From contig CM018696.1 in the NCBI GenBank assembly GCA_009363875.1, positions 88,186,215 to 88,250,214 of the forward strand: DNA of 64,000 nt, written 5' to 3'. This document shows, piece by piece, positions 10,005-23,321 of the stretch. How positions within the stretch are numbered: the first letter of the stretch is position 1; each line of letters opens with the position of its first letter. The DNA comes from Mikania micrantha. Lineage: Eukaryota > Streptophyta > Magnoliopsida > Asterales > Asteraceae. A program made the translations under genes and the position numbers. Under the pieces are notes generated by a model. That model searched no databases and was not told where the DNA came from. It saw only the letters and a list, made by a program, of their open reading frames with translations.

Positions 10005-12711
10005 GCTGTAAACGACAAGTGAGATCTTTCATTCGGAAGCCCTAGGATCGAGATTTGAAGGGTGTACAACGATTGGTTTCGGTTTCTTACTTGTTCTATA
10101 CATTTGAATGATGTTTGATATTGGTTTATACACTATTTCTTTCTGTTTATTAATGATGATTTGTGGCTAAACCTTTTAGACCACCTAGAGTTTTATAGTA
10201 TGCATGTTTAATGATTGTGAGGATTGATTGTGGAACAAGTTTGGGTTTTTCAATGATATAACGATTTGGTTTGGATTATTGGATGTGTATGAATGTTTAT
10301 ATTGTTTGTGATTTGGTTTATCGATTCCTCGTGTGCTTTGGCGAATGTCTTTCGTATAATAGGTGCATGCTAGGTCAATTACTTGGTGTTCTTGATTTGT
10401 GGATGGATTGCTAGACGTAGTGATTCATAGGAATGGTGATTAGGTCATAAATAAACTAAATGTTTAACCAAATTCAAAAGCCGTGAGGTGAGGGTTTGTT
10501 AATATGTCTTGAGTGTTCAACAACTTGTTAGTATGTCTAGGTTAGTTTTGATTTTTATTAGTTTTAATTAAACTACTTTGCACACATCAGTACACAAAGT
10601 CAATTTATACTCTACATGTTCAAGTATATCATATTCACTCTCACAATGATCATAATCATTTTGGTTTTAAATGTGTAAAACATAATGGGAGAAAGAAAGC
10701 AATTTCAAAAGATTTTGAGGAAGTATGATAGTGATCTTATCCGTCACTAAGTTCGAATTTAGTTGTGTAACGATTTATGTGATTCTCTGTGTGTGTGTGT
10801 GAATGTAACATGTATGTATGTGTGTGTGAATGTATCATGTATGTATGTGTGTATATGTGTACATATAGTAACTCTGGGTGTACACAAAGTCAATTTATAC
10901 TCTGCATGTTCAAATATATCATATTTACTCCCACAATGATCATAATTATTTTGGTTTTAAATGTGTAAAACATAATGTGAGAAAAAAACAACTGCAAAAG
11001 ATCTTCATCAAGTATATTGACGATCTTGTCAATCACCAACAACGAAGTTAGTTATGTGTGTTATTAGATGCACATGTATACACGTGTAATGTTATTTGTA
11101 ATTTTATGTGTGTGTGTATATGTAAGTAGATACACACATGCACATGAATGGGTGTAAATATGTCTACCTACGTATACACATATACATACATGACACATAG
11201 AGTCATGCGTTTTTGTTGTTTTAGGCGCCGTTTGCAATTGTGCGACTGGAAAAGAAAAGATCTGAGGTTTTAAAAATACAAAAATTTTGAACAAAAAAAT
11301 GATGAATCGGACTTAGATTTACGTCAAAAAATGGCATTGATGTTGTGGAAGGAAAATTTTTGTGAGCTATACAGACCAAAAACTAGGTCTGAAGCTACAT
11401 ATTACACGAGTTGGATTTATAAAATATTAAACAATTTATATAATTGAAAAAATAAAGGAAATAACATAAAGAAATATCATAGAAAATTATAAAGTACATG
11501 TCAAACAATAAAATAATAAATTACTATTTAATTTCTAAAAATATAATATTAATATTATCTAATATGACGGAACATATAAATTAATATTCAATATAGTTAT
11601 TTAATATGAAAGATGAAAAATAAGGATGAAAAATCACCAAAAAAAAGACGTGAAGTGGCGTGCCTTTTAGGGTGAGGGTAGTCGCCCACATTTAAGCTTT
11701 TTTGATTGTTTTTATATGTTAAATCTTAATCGCCCTCTATAGAATTTTACAATCGCCTTCTTTTCACCTTTAATTTATAAGTATTTGTTAATAAAATCAA
11801 GTTAAAAAAGACCAACTAAATTTTTTAACCCACTTTAAAACCAAGTTGATTATTAATTTTAATAGTAATAATTACATATATCATCCTGTTTATAACTCTA
11901 ATTACATATATACTCAACTTATAAGTTAAATTACATATATCCTATTCTTTTATAATTTTCCTTCTTTAAACAAGGAATATATGTAATTTAAAACTTTAAA
12001 AAAGGAGATATATTGAATTTAAAGGGTTAGATAAGAGAGTACGTGTAATTTATTTTATAAGTCGAGTATGTATGTAATTTATAAAGTTTATGAGAGATAT
12101 ATGTAAATGTCTCATTTTAATAAGTTAAACCACAACTAGCTTATTTTAAACAACTATATTACTAATGTTAAAAAACCTATTAACATAGCACATGAAGTTA
12201 GATTTGCGTAATCAGATTGGTGACGAGAATTTAAACGATAATTGTATTTTTTTTTTGTCAATAGAAAATTACTTAGGAAAGTCTCAATAGACGTTTTTGA
12301 TATGTTTCAAAAAAATGGAACTTCATTGTGCTTTTGTGTATGTAAGTTAGTTTGAATGCCTTTTTTAATATGACCCGCTTCGACCTAACCGAATTGAACA
12401 GAGGAAAAAATTATTATATACCAATACTCAAACGACCTTAAAAAAATATTCGTCCATTGAAAAAAAAACATTTGATCCACCACTAATAATAACATGTGTG
12501 TATTGCTAATTTTCATTTATTAATATAAAAAAAAATGCATCTGTTTTTTTAGCCCCTATCGATTCACGTCTCTTCCTTTCCAATTGCAGATTTTTTCTCA
12601 CGATTTCCTTTTTCCTTTCATTCTTATTTTGTTGTTCTTCCTTTTCGCTCTTCTTTTGTTAGATGTGAGATTTTGGTTTCTATTTCCACTAGTTGCCTTT
12701 GCTACATGATT
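10005..12711. other. Intergenic AT-rich DNA with one long direct repeat
   Basis: No gene recognised. 10005-10560 may continue the LTR-like fragment interrupted at 6896. 11400-12700 is very AT-rich. Short open frames here are fragmentary and unsupported. Confidence 0.35.
10590..11030. repeat. Direct duplication of a ~150-bp unit flanking GT/GTAT microsatellites
   Basis: 10593-10745 and 10881-11030 are diverged copies of one unit. Both contain ACAAAGTCAATTTATACTC, then CACAATGATCATAAT and GTGTAAAACATAATG. They are separated by GTGTGTGTG and TGTATGTATG tracts at 10789-10865. Confidence 0.7.
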
Positions 12712-12925
12712 TCCGGGTACCCGTTGGCTTTTTAAATGGAAGGTCATGGATTCAAATCACTCCCAAGACGAAATAAGAGTCTTTGAGAGGTCAGGGGGTT
12801 TTCCCGTGCAGTTTTTTCCTGGGGTGGTTGTAGGGTCTCAACGAAAGTCATGATAACTAAACATTGGTGACGTGACCTGAAAATCGATGGTTCACACGTT
12901 GAGATCAAATGTCGTTAAAAAAAAA
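12712..12925 (+). mobile_element. SINE-like element (tRNA-derived)
   Basis: A pol III B-box-like GGATTCAAATC lies near 12750. The 3' half carries the word order seen in plant SINEs and ends in TCGTTAAAAAAAAAG near 12915. No clear target duplication was found. Confidence 0.45.
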
Positions 12926-13680
12926 GAAGGAAATCCAGAAGAGCCCTATGAAAATTTAGAACTCCGCCGGTAATTGAAAAAAGAAAACAAAGAAATTGGT
13001 TTCTTTTATTTAATAAATTAGTTAGGTTGAGTTGAGTTATGAATAAGAATAGTTTATAAAATGAAAATAAACGGTGATTAACCCTTGATTATCATTCAAC
13101 ATATCTCACATTTTACCTAAACAGTAAATACCATAAATCCATAATGCTTTTATTGATTATCATACCAAAAAAAATCCTTTTATCTTCAAAAAAAAATTCT
13201 TTAAAAAAAACAAAAATAAAATAACAAAAAAATTATCAAAATCATTAGAGTTATGGATTTAGGTACTCATGCTTTGTAAGGGTGCCTTGGTTTAAGCCTG
13301 ATTCAGAAACAACAAATTAAATTAATATCCAAATCAGTGTATTAGTCCCTTATGATCTTTAACGTATATTACAACACTCGATCCTCCCATTCATACTCCA
13401 AATTCCCAACTTGATACTTATTAGTCTACAATCACAACTGTACAACATATATTTTAAAAAACTTCTTCATGGTGTTCTCCATACGTCTCCAGCCATCTGC
13501 AAATACACTGATGATCAATTTACTCAAAGATTTAGATTCTTATCGTAAAAATATAGTTTGTGTGAATTAACATAAAACACCTTGAAAATGACAAAAGTAT
13601 TTGTGGGTCAAACTGACCCGTCGGTACTGTACTAGCCGACCTGCTCATATTTCCACCACAACCAACAAGACAACTAACCT
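12926..13680. other. Intergenic, downstream of the SNF7 gene
   Basis: AT-rich sequence containing the 3' flank of the minus-strand SNF7/VPS32 gene. Nothing else recognised. Confidence 0.35.
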
Positions 13681-16600
13681 TTAAAGTGCCATTTCTGCTT
13701 GCAATGCAGCAAGTTCATCTTCCTCAGCAGTGTTTTGGCGAGGAGTTGGACGTACTGGTTGCTTGCCAGCTGGCACATGCACCGGAGCAGCAGGGGCAGT
13801 TGTGGCAGGTTGAAGAAGTTGTTCCTCCAAATCAGCTCCTTCTAGTTCTTCGAGTTCAGCTTCCAGTTCGTCCTGTTAAAAAAAACCAGTTAATTAGTAA
13901 ATTCATCATCCCAAAGTGTTCCATTTCCTTTTTCCAAGTAAATGGATGTTCAATTACAATTTGGGACATTGTTCTTGCTCAATTTCACATTTTCCTTCAA
14001 ATACAAGAGCCTTTCAAAAGAAAATTGAAATATTTATTTTAAAGGTGATTATATGATTTTAATAAGCAGAACCAGATATGTGAATACATGGTTGCAGAAA
14101 AAAATAGTGTCCAGGAATACTTTCGCTGTTTGAAAATTGTAATAATCATTTTAATGTTTAACAACTTCCATTATTCAGGTTATCAATAAAAAATTGACCT
14201 AAAATTATTTTACGCCAAAAAAGTGTAAAAAGGTAATTTTGTTTTACCTACAATTACAACGTATTGAGATTGAGTTATAGAAAATGGGGATGGTACCTCA
14301 TCAAAATCAGCAGCGGCACCCATTGGTGTTGCCAATGCCTCTTGAATTAACTTCATATTTTCAGTTTGTTCGTTTATCTCATCCATAGTCTTGTCAACAT
14401 CATCAATATTTCTGTAGCAAGATAATTTTTTAAATCGTATAAATGAAAGCTAACATATAGTGCTAATGAAATAAGAATGCATGTTATTGAAAAACAAAAG
14501 CTTTTATAACGTTTCGGAGCATAATTTCTCATCATTACACTTGGTGTCATGTTACATTCAATTAAATCAGCCACCATGACCAAGTAAAGGTGGCAGTTTT
14601 GACCCATTTACCTATCTTCAGCTTGAGAATTTGGATTTTTTTTTATCTCGCCATAGATTTTAAGCTAAAGGAACTAACTAAATAACAGATTATGTCAAAC
14701 AGGTTGAAAGGTCAGCATAAGTGTAATGCAAATACACTCTTGAATTATTTTAGTAAAAAAGCTTTTGTAACAAGAAAATATGTTTGGGTTAAACAGGATC
14801 CGTCAAAACTTTTTTATCCATTTTTTTCCCAAAATTTAAAAGAAATTAAAAATATGATAAAAAAAAACTATGTTATCAAAAATATAACATAAGTCTATCA
14901 AATAAACTTGATATACTGGGTAAGGTTTGTGTCTATCCCCCCCAGACCCTAATGAAAAGTGGGAATATAATGGATAAGTTTGTTTGGTTGTAATCAAATA
15001 AACTTGAATAGAAAAGCGCAAATATCTGAATACACTTGGGGCATAATTCCAACTTGTTTGACCCGTTTCAACAATTTGACTGTTTCATGTTTTGATAGGT
15101 TTTAATATTTAATCAGTTCACCTGTTGGAGATTCATAATAACCCAAACTGACCTATTTGTAGGTACATGGGTTGAAAACAGAGTAATCAAAGGTTATCAG
15201 CTTTTTAACCTCGTAGTATGATTGTTAAAGCTTAATTTAAAGATAAGCAAGTACAAACTCACGTTGCCTTCTGCATGGCTTTCATAGCAGCTGCACCAGT
15301 TCTCAAAGCATCAACAGTCTCTGTGGTAGCTTTTGCACCTTCTAGCATAATCATCTGATATTCAATTTTTAAACATTATTAATATTAAAAGAGTGTGCAT
15401 GCTTGTATCCTTAAAATGCATAATGACTTGACATCATCGCTAAATAATTAAATATCACCTGGTCATGAATACGTAATTGGAAGTTCCCGAGCTGTTCAAT
15501 TTGTTGCTCGTAGAGTTTTTTTCTCTTCAAGCATTGTATTGCCGCTGAATAACATCCAAAAATTAGATAATAATAAACAATTTAATAATCCATACTCCAT
15601 ATAACAATGAAACATAAGCTAGGTTTTTGAGTACATAACAAAAAAGATAACATTCTAAATTAGTCCTATCTGCAGTAAAATGAACGAAAAGAGTGCAAAC
15701 AGGTTTCATGCATCATTCCTCTTTCAAGTTTCAAAACACTTATGTGGACCATAAACCCACAATCATGCAACAGAAAGATTATTAAAGCAACTTACTGCTA
15801 TGTATATAAACTATAAAACAGTGAGTATGAAATATGAACGAAACATAATAATGTCCCAGGGAGAAGAAGATTAAATAATCTCTAATTATACCCCTTTTGT
15901 TTTTTGCTTTAGTATAGTCCTTAGCCTTCTCCACCTCTGCAGACGCCTTCTTCAATAGTACTTTCTCTTTCTTTTCTAGCATTTCAAGTGTCTGTAAAAG
16001 AACAAGAAATGGTACATGTCAAAATATGCAACACAAATTATCAATATCTATTACTTCAAGAAAGAAGGATGTTTATCAAAATATTCTCTCTCTTCTTTTT
16101 TACCATTCGATATGTTGGTTCTTGGTCAATCGAATCTTATAGATTACATGCTGTTAATGTCAATCAATAATTTAGTTGATATTTTGAACACCCATGGCTT
16201 AAGTTGATGTTAAGAAGAAATGCATATATCTACCCTGAAATTTACTAATTGATTATCATTTAAGAATATATATATATTTTTGAACTCATGCTTGTTAATT
16301 TGTTATATTTGTACTATGATGATTTTACAGCTAGCAAATTTATAATCTATCCCTTGATTCTGGAACCACTTTAAAAACTAAGTGCATACCTGTATATTAT
16401 TTAAGAGATTAGATCATAATGCTTCATCAAAAATTCCACTAAAACAGGTAACAAAATACTAAAAAATAATCAACAGAATACACAAGCATCTTAAGTCAAC
16501 ACTTGGTCAATAATAAGAGATCCAAGATAACCTAAAAGTTACACCACAACCAAATTGAATTCAGGAACTGGATCAGAAAACTTCAAGATCAATTCCACTA

Positions 16601-16779
16601 AAACAAGTATCAACTACCACAAACTAATCAATATAGCTTCAATATTGGAAAAAATACAATCCAGATCACAAAACAACGCAAAAAGGATACAAAAAAAAAA
16701 TCATCACCTCGTTTAATTTGTCCAGTGTCGTTACGGCATTAGCTTCTTGCTTAGGTTTTCCAAAAACTCGTGTAAACAT
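13681..16779 (-). CDS. VPS32: ESCRT-III core subunit SNF7/VPS32 (CHMP4 family), 6 exons
   Basis: 218-aa charged helical protein. Exons (minus strand): 16708-16779, 15892-15991, 15459-15544, 15263-15354, 14297-14411 and 13681-13872. All introns are GT-AG and frame is kept. The N-terminus MFTRVFGKPKQEANAVTTLD, then MLEKKEKVLLKKASAEVEKAK, QLGNFQLRIHDQMIMLEGAK and IDDVDKTMDEINEQTENMK, closely follow plant SNF7. The last exon is acidic (repeated Glu-Leu near 156-170) and ends in a short helix, DELAALQAEMAL, at the position of the MIT-interacting motif. Family role: SNF7 polymerises on endosomal membranes with other ESCRT-III subunits to form multivesicular bodies, and VPS4 disassembles it. The gene looks intact. 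Confidence 0.96.
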
Positions 16780-17090
16780 GTTTATTTCTATAGAAACTCC
16801 CTTCGGTTGAATCAACAGAGTGACGATCTTCAACGGCTGTAAATATAAATCAGGGATTTAGATCTCAAAAACGCCCAAATTTGATCTTTGCATATACACG
16901 TATATGTAAATCCAATTATTGGAATCAAAATTCATGTATAAAAAAGAAAAAAAGATTACCTCTAATCTTGCAAGAATTGCAATCGAATTAATTGATATGA
17001 ACAAAGCAGAAGCAATCGATTTTGATGAATATGATATGGGTTTAAAGTTTGTATAAAGGCAGGGATGTGGAGCGATTCACAATCCTTTAA
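16780..17090 (-). promoter_or_regulatory. 5' leader of the SNF7 gene with a probable leader intron
   Basis: On the minus strand a donor (AGAG|GTAATC) at 16959-16960 and an acceptor (TTTACAG|CC) at 16836-16837 would define a ~123-bp intron in the 5' UTR. Leader introns are common in plant housekeeping genes. The promoter would lie around 17000-17200. Inferred from splice signals only. Confidence 0.45.
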
Positions 17091-17122
17091 CGCACCCGAC
17101 CCGAGATATTTTGAAACCGAAA

Positions 17123-17123
17123 T

Positions 17124-17166
<43 letters not shown>
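17123..17166. repeat. (TAA)n microsatellite
   Basis: About 14 consecutive AAT/TAA units upstream of the SNF7 gene. Confidence 0.95.
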
Positions 17167-17168
<2 letters not shown>

Positions 17169-17214
17169 CGACCAGGAACGCAACATATTGACCCGGTCGT
17201 AGTATTCACATTAA

Positions 17215-17720
17215 GACCATGCCCATCGACAAACAAATGCTCCGTTCGGTCGTTCAAAAGTGGAAAAAAAAACAAAAAAAACAATTAAATCCAACGATCC
17301 GTTTGCTCCACCAACCCTTGGTTGGTTGGAGATTACATATTCCACATTTACAAATATAGATTAAAACTAATTACATTAATTAAAACTAAAACTAAAAAAT
17401 TACATAAGCAAGTGAAATTTAAAAGTTACATAACCAAAAACTAAAATTTAAAAATTAAATAAAGTAAATAAAGTAAAATAATTTTAAAATTTTTAGTTAT
17501 TTTATTAAAATAATAATTTATATTTTCTAATTAAAATAATTATTTTTAATTAAATAAAAATAAACATAAAGCAATATTTAGTTAATGAAAATTAGGTTGG
17601 TTTGGGTTGGTTGTGAATGAGAGTGAAAAAATTAAGTTTGGTTGGTTGTATATATGAAAGAGAGAGAAATTAATATTTTATGGAATAGTTTTGGTTGGTT
17701 GGTTGTGGATGGGAGTGGTC
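17215..17720. mobile_element. PIF/Harbinger-type MITE with TAA target duplication
   Basis: Terminal repeats GACCATGCCCATC and GATGGGAGTGGTC are inverted with two mismatches. TAA flanks both ends (17212-17214 and 17721-17723). The interior is AT-rich with GGTTGGTTGG near both ends. TSD and TIR style fit Tourist-like MITEs. Confidence 0.65.
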
Positions 17721-17723
17721 TAA

Positions 17724-19115
17724 GGTTTTATGGGTGAAAATCAGGTTTCGAATTATAAATTCGGGTCAGTTCAATAACTCGGGTTGAATCAATCATCATT
17801 TAGAATTTTTAAATGTTAGATTTTACTTGCACTCAATAAACTAGATATATTTTAACAAACAATGAATGAAATGTTTTAAAATAAAAGGATAAGTAAGAAT
17901 TAAATTTTCTAAGATTTAGAAATGTTGAGTAAGAGGAAAATTTAAGTTTTATGGTAAAATTGTCATTTTTTAATTGATTTTAAATAGACATTATCGTCTA
18001 AAAAACAAATTAAAATAAATTACGATAACTACCCAAAAAAAAGTAAAAAAAAATGAATTTAGAAAAGTACTTAAACCACCTCAAAAAATTACAATAAACG
18101 ACTAAAAAATACCCCTTTGAAACCACCCCAAAAAATTATAATAACCGCTTCAAAAATATACCTCTACAACATAAACATGTTCATACATTAAACTTTATAG
18201 TTTCACTGATATACTTGTTTGATTTTATAAGTAAGTTTAAACCGTTAACAGTATTATTATAAAGTAGTTCAACTTCAGTATTTATTTTTAAAAACAAGGG
18301 GGCCCAAGGAATTTTTAAAAGAAAAACGAAGGAGATCGAACTCAATACCTATAAAATTTTTTGACGAAATAATATTAAATAAAACCTTTTAAGAGAAAAT
18401 TATGTTATGTATACATATACTTCTATATATAAAATAAATATAAAAATTTCAAAATTTTAGGCAACTTTGAAAATCATGTCATATGTGATCGCACCTTCTA
18501 TACCTTACAAGGACCGGCCGCTGGGCTGACTCAACCATTATCAAGGCCCAAGACGAATATGAAATTCGGTGCCTATTTTCAAACTTTAAGTTACCTACCA
18601 ATTAAAGGTGTTTGAATGGTTTGTTTGGTTTTGAATAATTTTAAGCTAATTTTTTATATAAACCAATCCACAATAGAAATTTACACAGACCAAATGATTT
18701 ATGGTAGCATTTTAGATAAATTATGAAACAAATATATAAAAAACTTAGTATTTTTTAGTCAGGTCCTAAAATTTTAAGAAACCTAAGCGTCCGTCTAAAT
18801 TTTTCAACAAAAGAGCTCTCGTTGTGATAGGGAATGATACTAAAACACCTCCAAATGCTATAGTTTTACCCATCATGTTTAACTTCATATCTATTTGTAA
18901 ATGGATCCTTTGAATTATAATCGTTCTAACGTTTTATAATTAACCCAAATTAGTCAAATTTCATTAGACGAAATAAGTTATATGAACTATAATCAATCAA
19001 ACTTGTTAGAATTAGCCCAAATTAGTTTAATTTCATAAGATGGAATCAAAACTCGTTCCTCTTATTGTTGATAAAACTTTTGTTATGAGGTTGTTGGGTT
19101 TTAATCCTTATAAAT
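17724..19115. other. AT-rich intergenic DNA
   Basis: No gene or clear element. A short GC-richer patch near 18500-18550 is unexplained. Confidence 0.3.
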
Positions 19116-19127
19116 AAACAAGTTTTG

Positions 19128-19360
19128 GGGCAATGAAGGTATCTGAGCCCAAACCAGTTTTACCCATGGATCAAGGTTGTGAGCCGCAAACCCAGTAGTG
19201 AGTCGGTTCTGTGGTGTTTACCCCGGTCGAATGCCAAACCAAACTCTGATGCATAGTGTGCCCGGTTAAGACAACACATTGGTCTGAGTGGGGTGTGGGT
19301 CTCTACGTTGGGAGGGGTGTGATATCTCCCAAAAATTTAGAAAGTCGCCGTTCGAAAAAA
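19128..19360 (+). mobile_element. SINE-like insertion with 12-bp target duplication
   Basis: AAACAAGTTTTG is present at 19116-19127 and 19361-19372. The insert ends in CGTTCGAAAAAA before the second copy, fitting target-primed insertion of a SINE. Internal words (GGTGTGGGTCTC, GTGATATCTCCC) resemble plant SINEs, but I did not identify both pol III boxes. Confidence 0.65.
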
Positions 19361-20067
19361 AAACAAGTTTTGACGTAGGCTTATTAAAATAAAAAAATAA
19401 GGGTTGGGTTCAATACGAATACTACATACACGTTCCCTACATAAACTTTGCAAGAGACACCAATTTTATCTTCCTTTTTTTATTGTGGCAGTTTTACTAC
19501 CCGATATAATAATTAATAAAAGAGGAGCAAGTCAATTCAGAATCGTCTTCGTTATCTTTATATTTTTTCAAAAATTTCTTTTCTATTATAACATTTCTAA
19601 TCTTATAATAAAAATTATGAACATTTTTAAAAAAATCTGGTAATTAATATAAGTTTTCTTGGTTTTATGCAAAATGAGGAGTTTTATAACCTTCCTATAT
19701 ATGTGTGTGTAGAGATTCATTCTATTAAAAACCAACAAGTTGTAAAGAACCAAAGGAACCATATTTATAATCACATGATTTAAGGGTATAAAAGTAATGT
19801 TCATTTAAAGTATGAGATGTTAATATGATACTTTTTAAATTAGTGGCTATAAATAGTTCATTTAATTCTATAGTTCTCATTTGAACATCCCTCTGTGTGT
19901 GTATATATTTTAATATTTGTTCGGTTGTGATTGACTGATTGTAAAGCCATTGGCCGCCTTAATTTTGTTTGCCTCTTACAGAAGCCACTAAGGTTGGAAT
20001 CATGACGGTTTCTCCCTATCCCTGATTTCAATCACATGGTTTTCCCTTTTAGTTTTTTTCCGTTCCC

Positions 20068-20290
20068 GTGATGGTGCCTAAGTGGTAAGCTAGTGAGAAT
20101 TTATAATGAAGATCTAGGTTCAAAGACCGGCACCACCTAATTTTCCCTGGGTCACATAATTTACCTTTCAACATGATGTTGGTCGTGACATTCGGATTTA
20201 ACATGAAGATGAATAGTTATCTTCTTCAATTAGGTCACGTCACCCGTTTTCAGTGGAGATCGATTGTGTATTGTTATGTCGTTTAGGTTT
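20068..20290 (+). mobile_element. SINE-like element with A and B boxes
   Basis: An A-box-like GGTGCCTAAGTGGTAAG near 20071 is followed by B-box-like GGTTCAAAGACC near 20117, the usual spacing of a tRNA-derived promoter. The body continues to about 20290. A target duplication was not found. Confidence 0.5.
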
Positions 20291-20340
20291 CTGCCATATG
20301 TTAAACTACAAAAGAAGTTGTTACTAATAAGACTTGTTAA

Positions 20341-20460
20341 ATAGATAAAAAAAAAGAAAAAAAAAAAGAAAAAAAAGAAGTTAGCTTCAAAGGTTAAATA
20401 GATTAAAAAAAAAAAAAAAGAAGGTTAACTTAAGAGGTTAAATGGATTAAAAAAAACAAA
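20341..20460. repeat. A-rich tandem repeat
   Basis: Three diverged units of GTTAAATAGAT followed by an A-run and GAAGTTAGCTT. Low complexity. Confidence 0.6.
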
Positions 20461-22072
20461 TTAAGACTTGGTGATATCCGCGAACAACTAATATTATATA
20501 CATGTTTACCTCATTATATACTTGGCATGTGTATGGTATATATCTAGTTGCCTTCTCAAAGTTATATTGTCTCACTTAGGGCTGTAAATGAACATTTATT
20601 ATTTGAAAAAAAAATAAAAACAACATTCTGAATCTCAAAACAGTCAGACATAATATATAATCATTTACATAAATATAAGTTTAAATACTTATATAAAAAT
20701 CAAAAAATAATTATCATAAAACAAATAAAAAAAGAAGTAATAATCGCAATTAAAATTACTCTAAAAGAATGTCTCAAAAATTTTAGTTTCAAAATATCAT
20801 ATTTTATGTTATATTATTAAACTAAAAATGATAAGTTAAGAATATAACACAAATATAATCAATAAATACAATAAATACATAAACGAACACGTTATCGAAC
20901 GTTTATGAACACAAATGAACGAAATTTATCAGCCCCTTGTTGTTTGAAAAAACCCTCCACTTCAATTGGCATTTTTTCTAAAACGTCCGGGTCGAAATAT
21001 GGCTTTCAAATTAAGTTCCGTTGTGTTCGTACATTTATTAAACGAAAGAAAATAAACAAACTTTTCGCCAAACATGTCATGAAATGTGCGTTGAACGTTC
21101 GGTTCATTTAAAACTTAGTCTCACTCCATTCCGAAATAACAAATTTTTTACACCCCCTTCCACGTCATACCTAAAAAATTCCCGATTTGTTTTGGACCAA
21201 ATATATTTTACAAGTACTTTTAATAAATTAATAAGTATACCAAAAATTTGCAAGAATAATGATACTCGACAGATAAATATCTGTTATTATACCGACAGGT
21301 TTTATGTCGAGAACGAGACATATTTTTTAATCCGCTATGTGATTAGGAATTAGGATTATCAAACCCTACCCAAACTCAACTTATTACCATCCCCACATGC
21401 GTTAGATAGAATTAAAGTCAAATCGTATAATGTTGTTATCTAGGAAGATGGAGGGGAAACCAGTTGGAGAATAACCAACAAAAACAAGTCAAAGAGGATA
21501 CAAATCATTAAAAGCTAGATGGAAAATAATTAACAAAACACAAAGAGATAAAAATGAAGATTAAAATGTATATATTTAGGGAATATATTTGGAGCTATCT
21601 TGATTTATAATTATTATAATAGATGTTCATGTCCCCTCACTGAAAATGAATTTTGAGGTTATATACTTATATTCACCTTTTAACTCTATTAACTTATAAG
21701 TCATAACTCCTAACTTAGTGTGAAAAAATATGGTAGGGTTTGTTTTGAAGATCCGTGTGCTAGGCCCATTTTGTAGGCCCAAAATTTATGTTAATTCTTG
21801 GGTTTCGGAGCCTGTCAACGCAGACCCATGGTGAAGTGGTGAACTAACGAACCCGAAAATTAATATTTTATATAAATGATATTAAGTTGTATGCTGAAAA
21901 TGTTATTTCTTATTAACTCGAGGTATACATGGAGCCGGAGGTATCAAGTATATATGGACAATGGTGCTTGGATTTGGAGTTGTTTAGTAGCTTTTTAGTA
22001 TCTTTTAGTGGTTTATATTTTTTTAATAGTTAAGAGATAAATTTTAAGTTTGAATGACTGAAAGACCATCTC
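20461..22072. other. AT-rich intergenic DNA
   Basis: Short open frames around 20905-21353 have no recognisable motifs and I do not support them as genes. Nothing else identified. Confidence 0.3.
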
Positions 22073-22080
22073 TTAATCAT

Positions 22081-23021
22081 CATCAGCGGATCTACATATT
22101 GAGGTGTGGGTTCAAGGGAACCTCCCCGTTTCGAAAATTTAGTAGAAATTGTTTATTTTTAAAAGGCTTAAAATATAGTGTGAACAAACTAATTTTTAAT
22201 AGTGAATCCCCTATGTGATTAGATATGAATCGTCTGTATATTCATCTGTTCATTTCCTCTCTGTGATATATCAACAAGCAAAATGATAGTTATTGACAGT
22301 TAAACCTTTGCGTCAAGTCAGTTGTTCATCTAAACTTGGCAAATTTCGTTAACATTTTGGCCTTTTGGGGCGTTGCCCCGAACCCACAAGGGCGCTACTA
22401 GGGGTGTTAAAAAAAACGTATCCAAATCTGAAATCGAAATATCCGAAAATTCGGATTCGGATAGTAGTTTTGAAAAAATTCGGATAGTTCGGATATACGA
22501 ACTATCTGAAATATTATTTTTCTGGATATTTTTTGGATATTCGGATAATTTTTAGGATATTCGGATAATTTTTCGGATATTCGGATAGTTTTTCGGATTT
22601 TTGGATGTCCAGATATATTTTTAAAATTTTTTTATTTTTATTTTTATTTTTGAGTTCGGATATCCGAATTTGAACACCCATAGGCGCTACCCCTTGACCC
22701 CTACCCGCTGACCGGCCAACATGACCGTCACCAGGGTCTCTGCCCCTAAGACCCATTAGGGGCACGACCCCCTTGAATATCGTTTGGTCCGGAGTTTAAG
22801 AAATCTTATACAAGTGTGCATTTCGTACATCCGAACTCTTTAATGACGATGTTTTTTCAATTATTGACTAAATTTATCGCGTTGTTATTACGTCATGAAC
22901 ATTACAAGATCCAAACGTCAACCTGACCCTGAAATATTTATGTCAAAAATTCTATTTAATTGAAGCGTCTGAAAATAGTGAAACCAATCAAACTACTGAA
23001 AAAATCCTGACTCCGCCACTG
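22081..23021. mobile_element. hAT-type non-autonomous element with 8-bp target duplication
   Basis: Left end CATCAGCGGATC and right end CTCCGCCACTG are of the CAGTGGCGGA class. TTAATCAT flanks both sides (22073-22080 and 23022-23029). No transposase is seen. It carries the nested element at 22399-22682 and shares a GC-rich internal segment with the element at 28180. Confidence 0.75.
22399..22682. mobile_element. Second hAT MITE nested in the first
   Basis: Ends TAGGGGTGTT and AACACCCATA are inverted, and GGCGCTAC is duplicated on both sides (22391-22398 and 22683-22690). The interior is made of GGATATTCGGATA-type words on one strand and the complementary CCGAATATCC type on the other. Confidence 0.85.
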
Positions 23022-23321
23022 TTAATCATTTAAATTTAAACTTACGTCTTAACCATTAAAAAGCTATGAAATAAGATTTATTAAAAAGTAACATCTTAAT
23101 GATCATTCAGAAACCTACCAAACATTTTCTTAATCGTTTTAAGAATAGATACTTAATTGAAAATTTGCCTTCATATGCCAAAAAGGTTGGACTAAAGAAG
23201 TCGGTTTTAATGATTAGATTTGTAGATAAAATCTTGTATAAATTAAAATTCAAGATCTATATTCAATAACACATGATAAAATACACAAACATACAAATGT
23301 GATCATAAAAATTAAAAAAAG

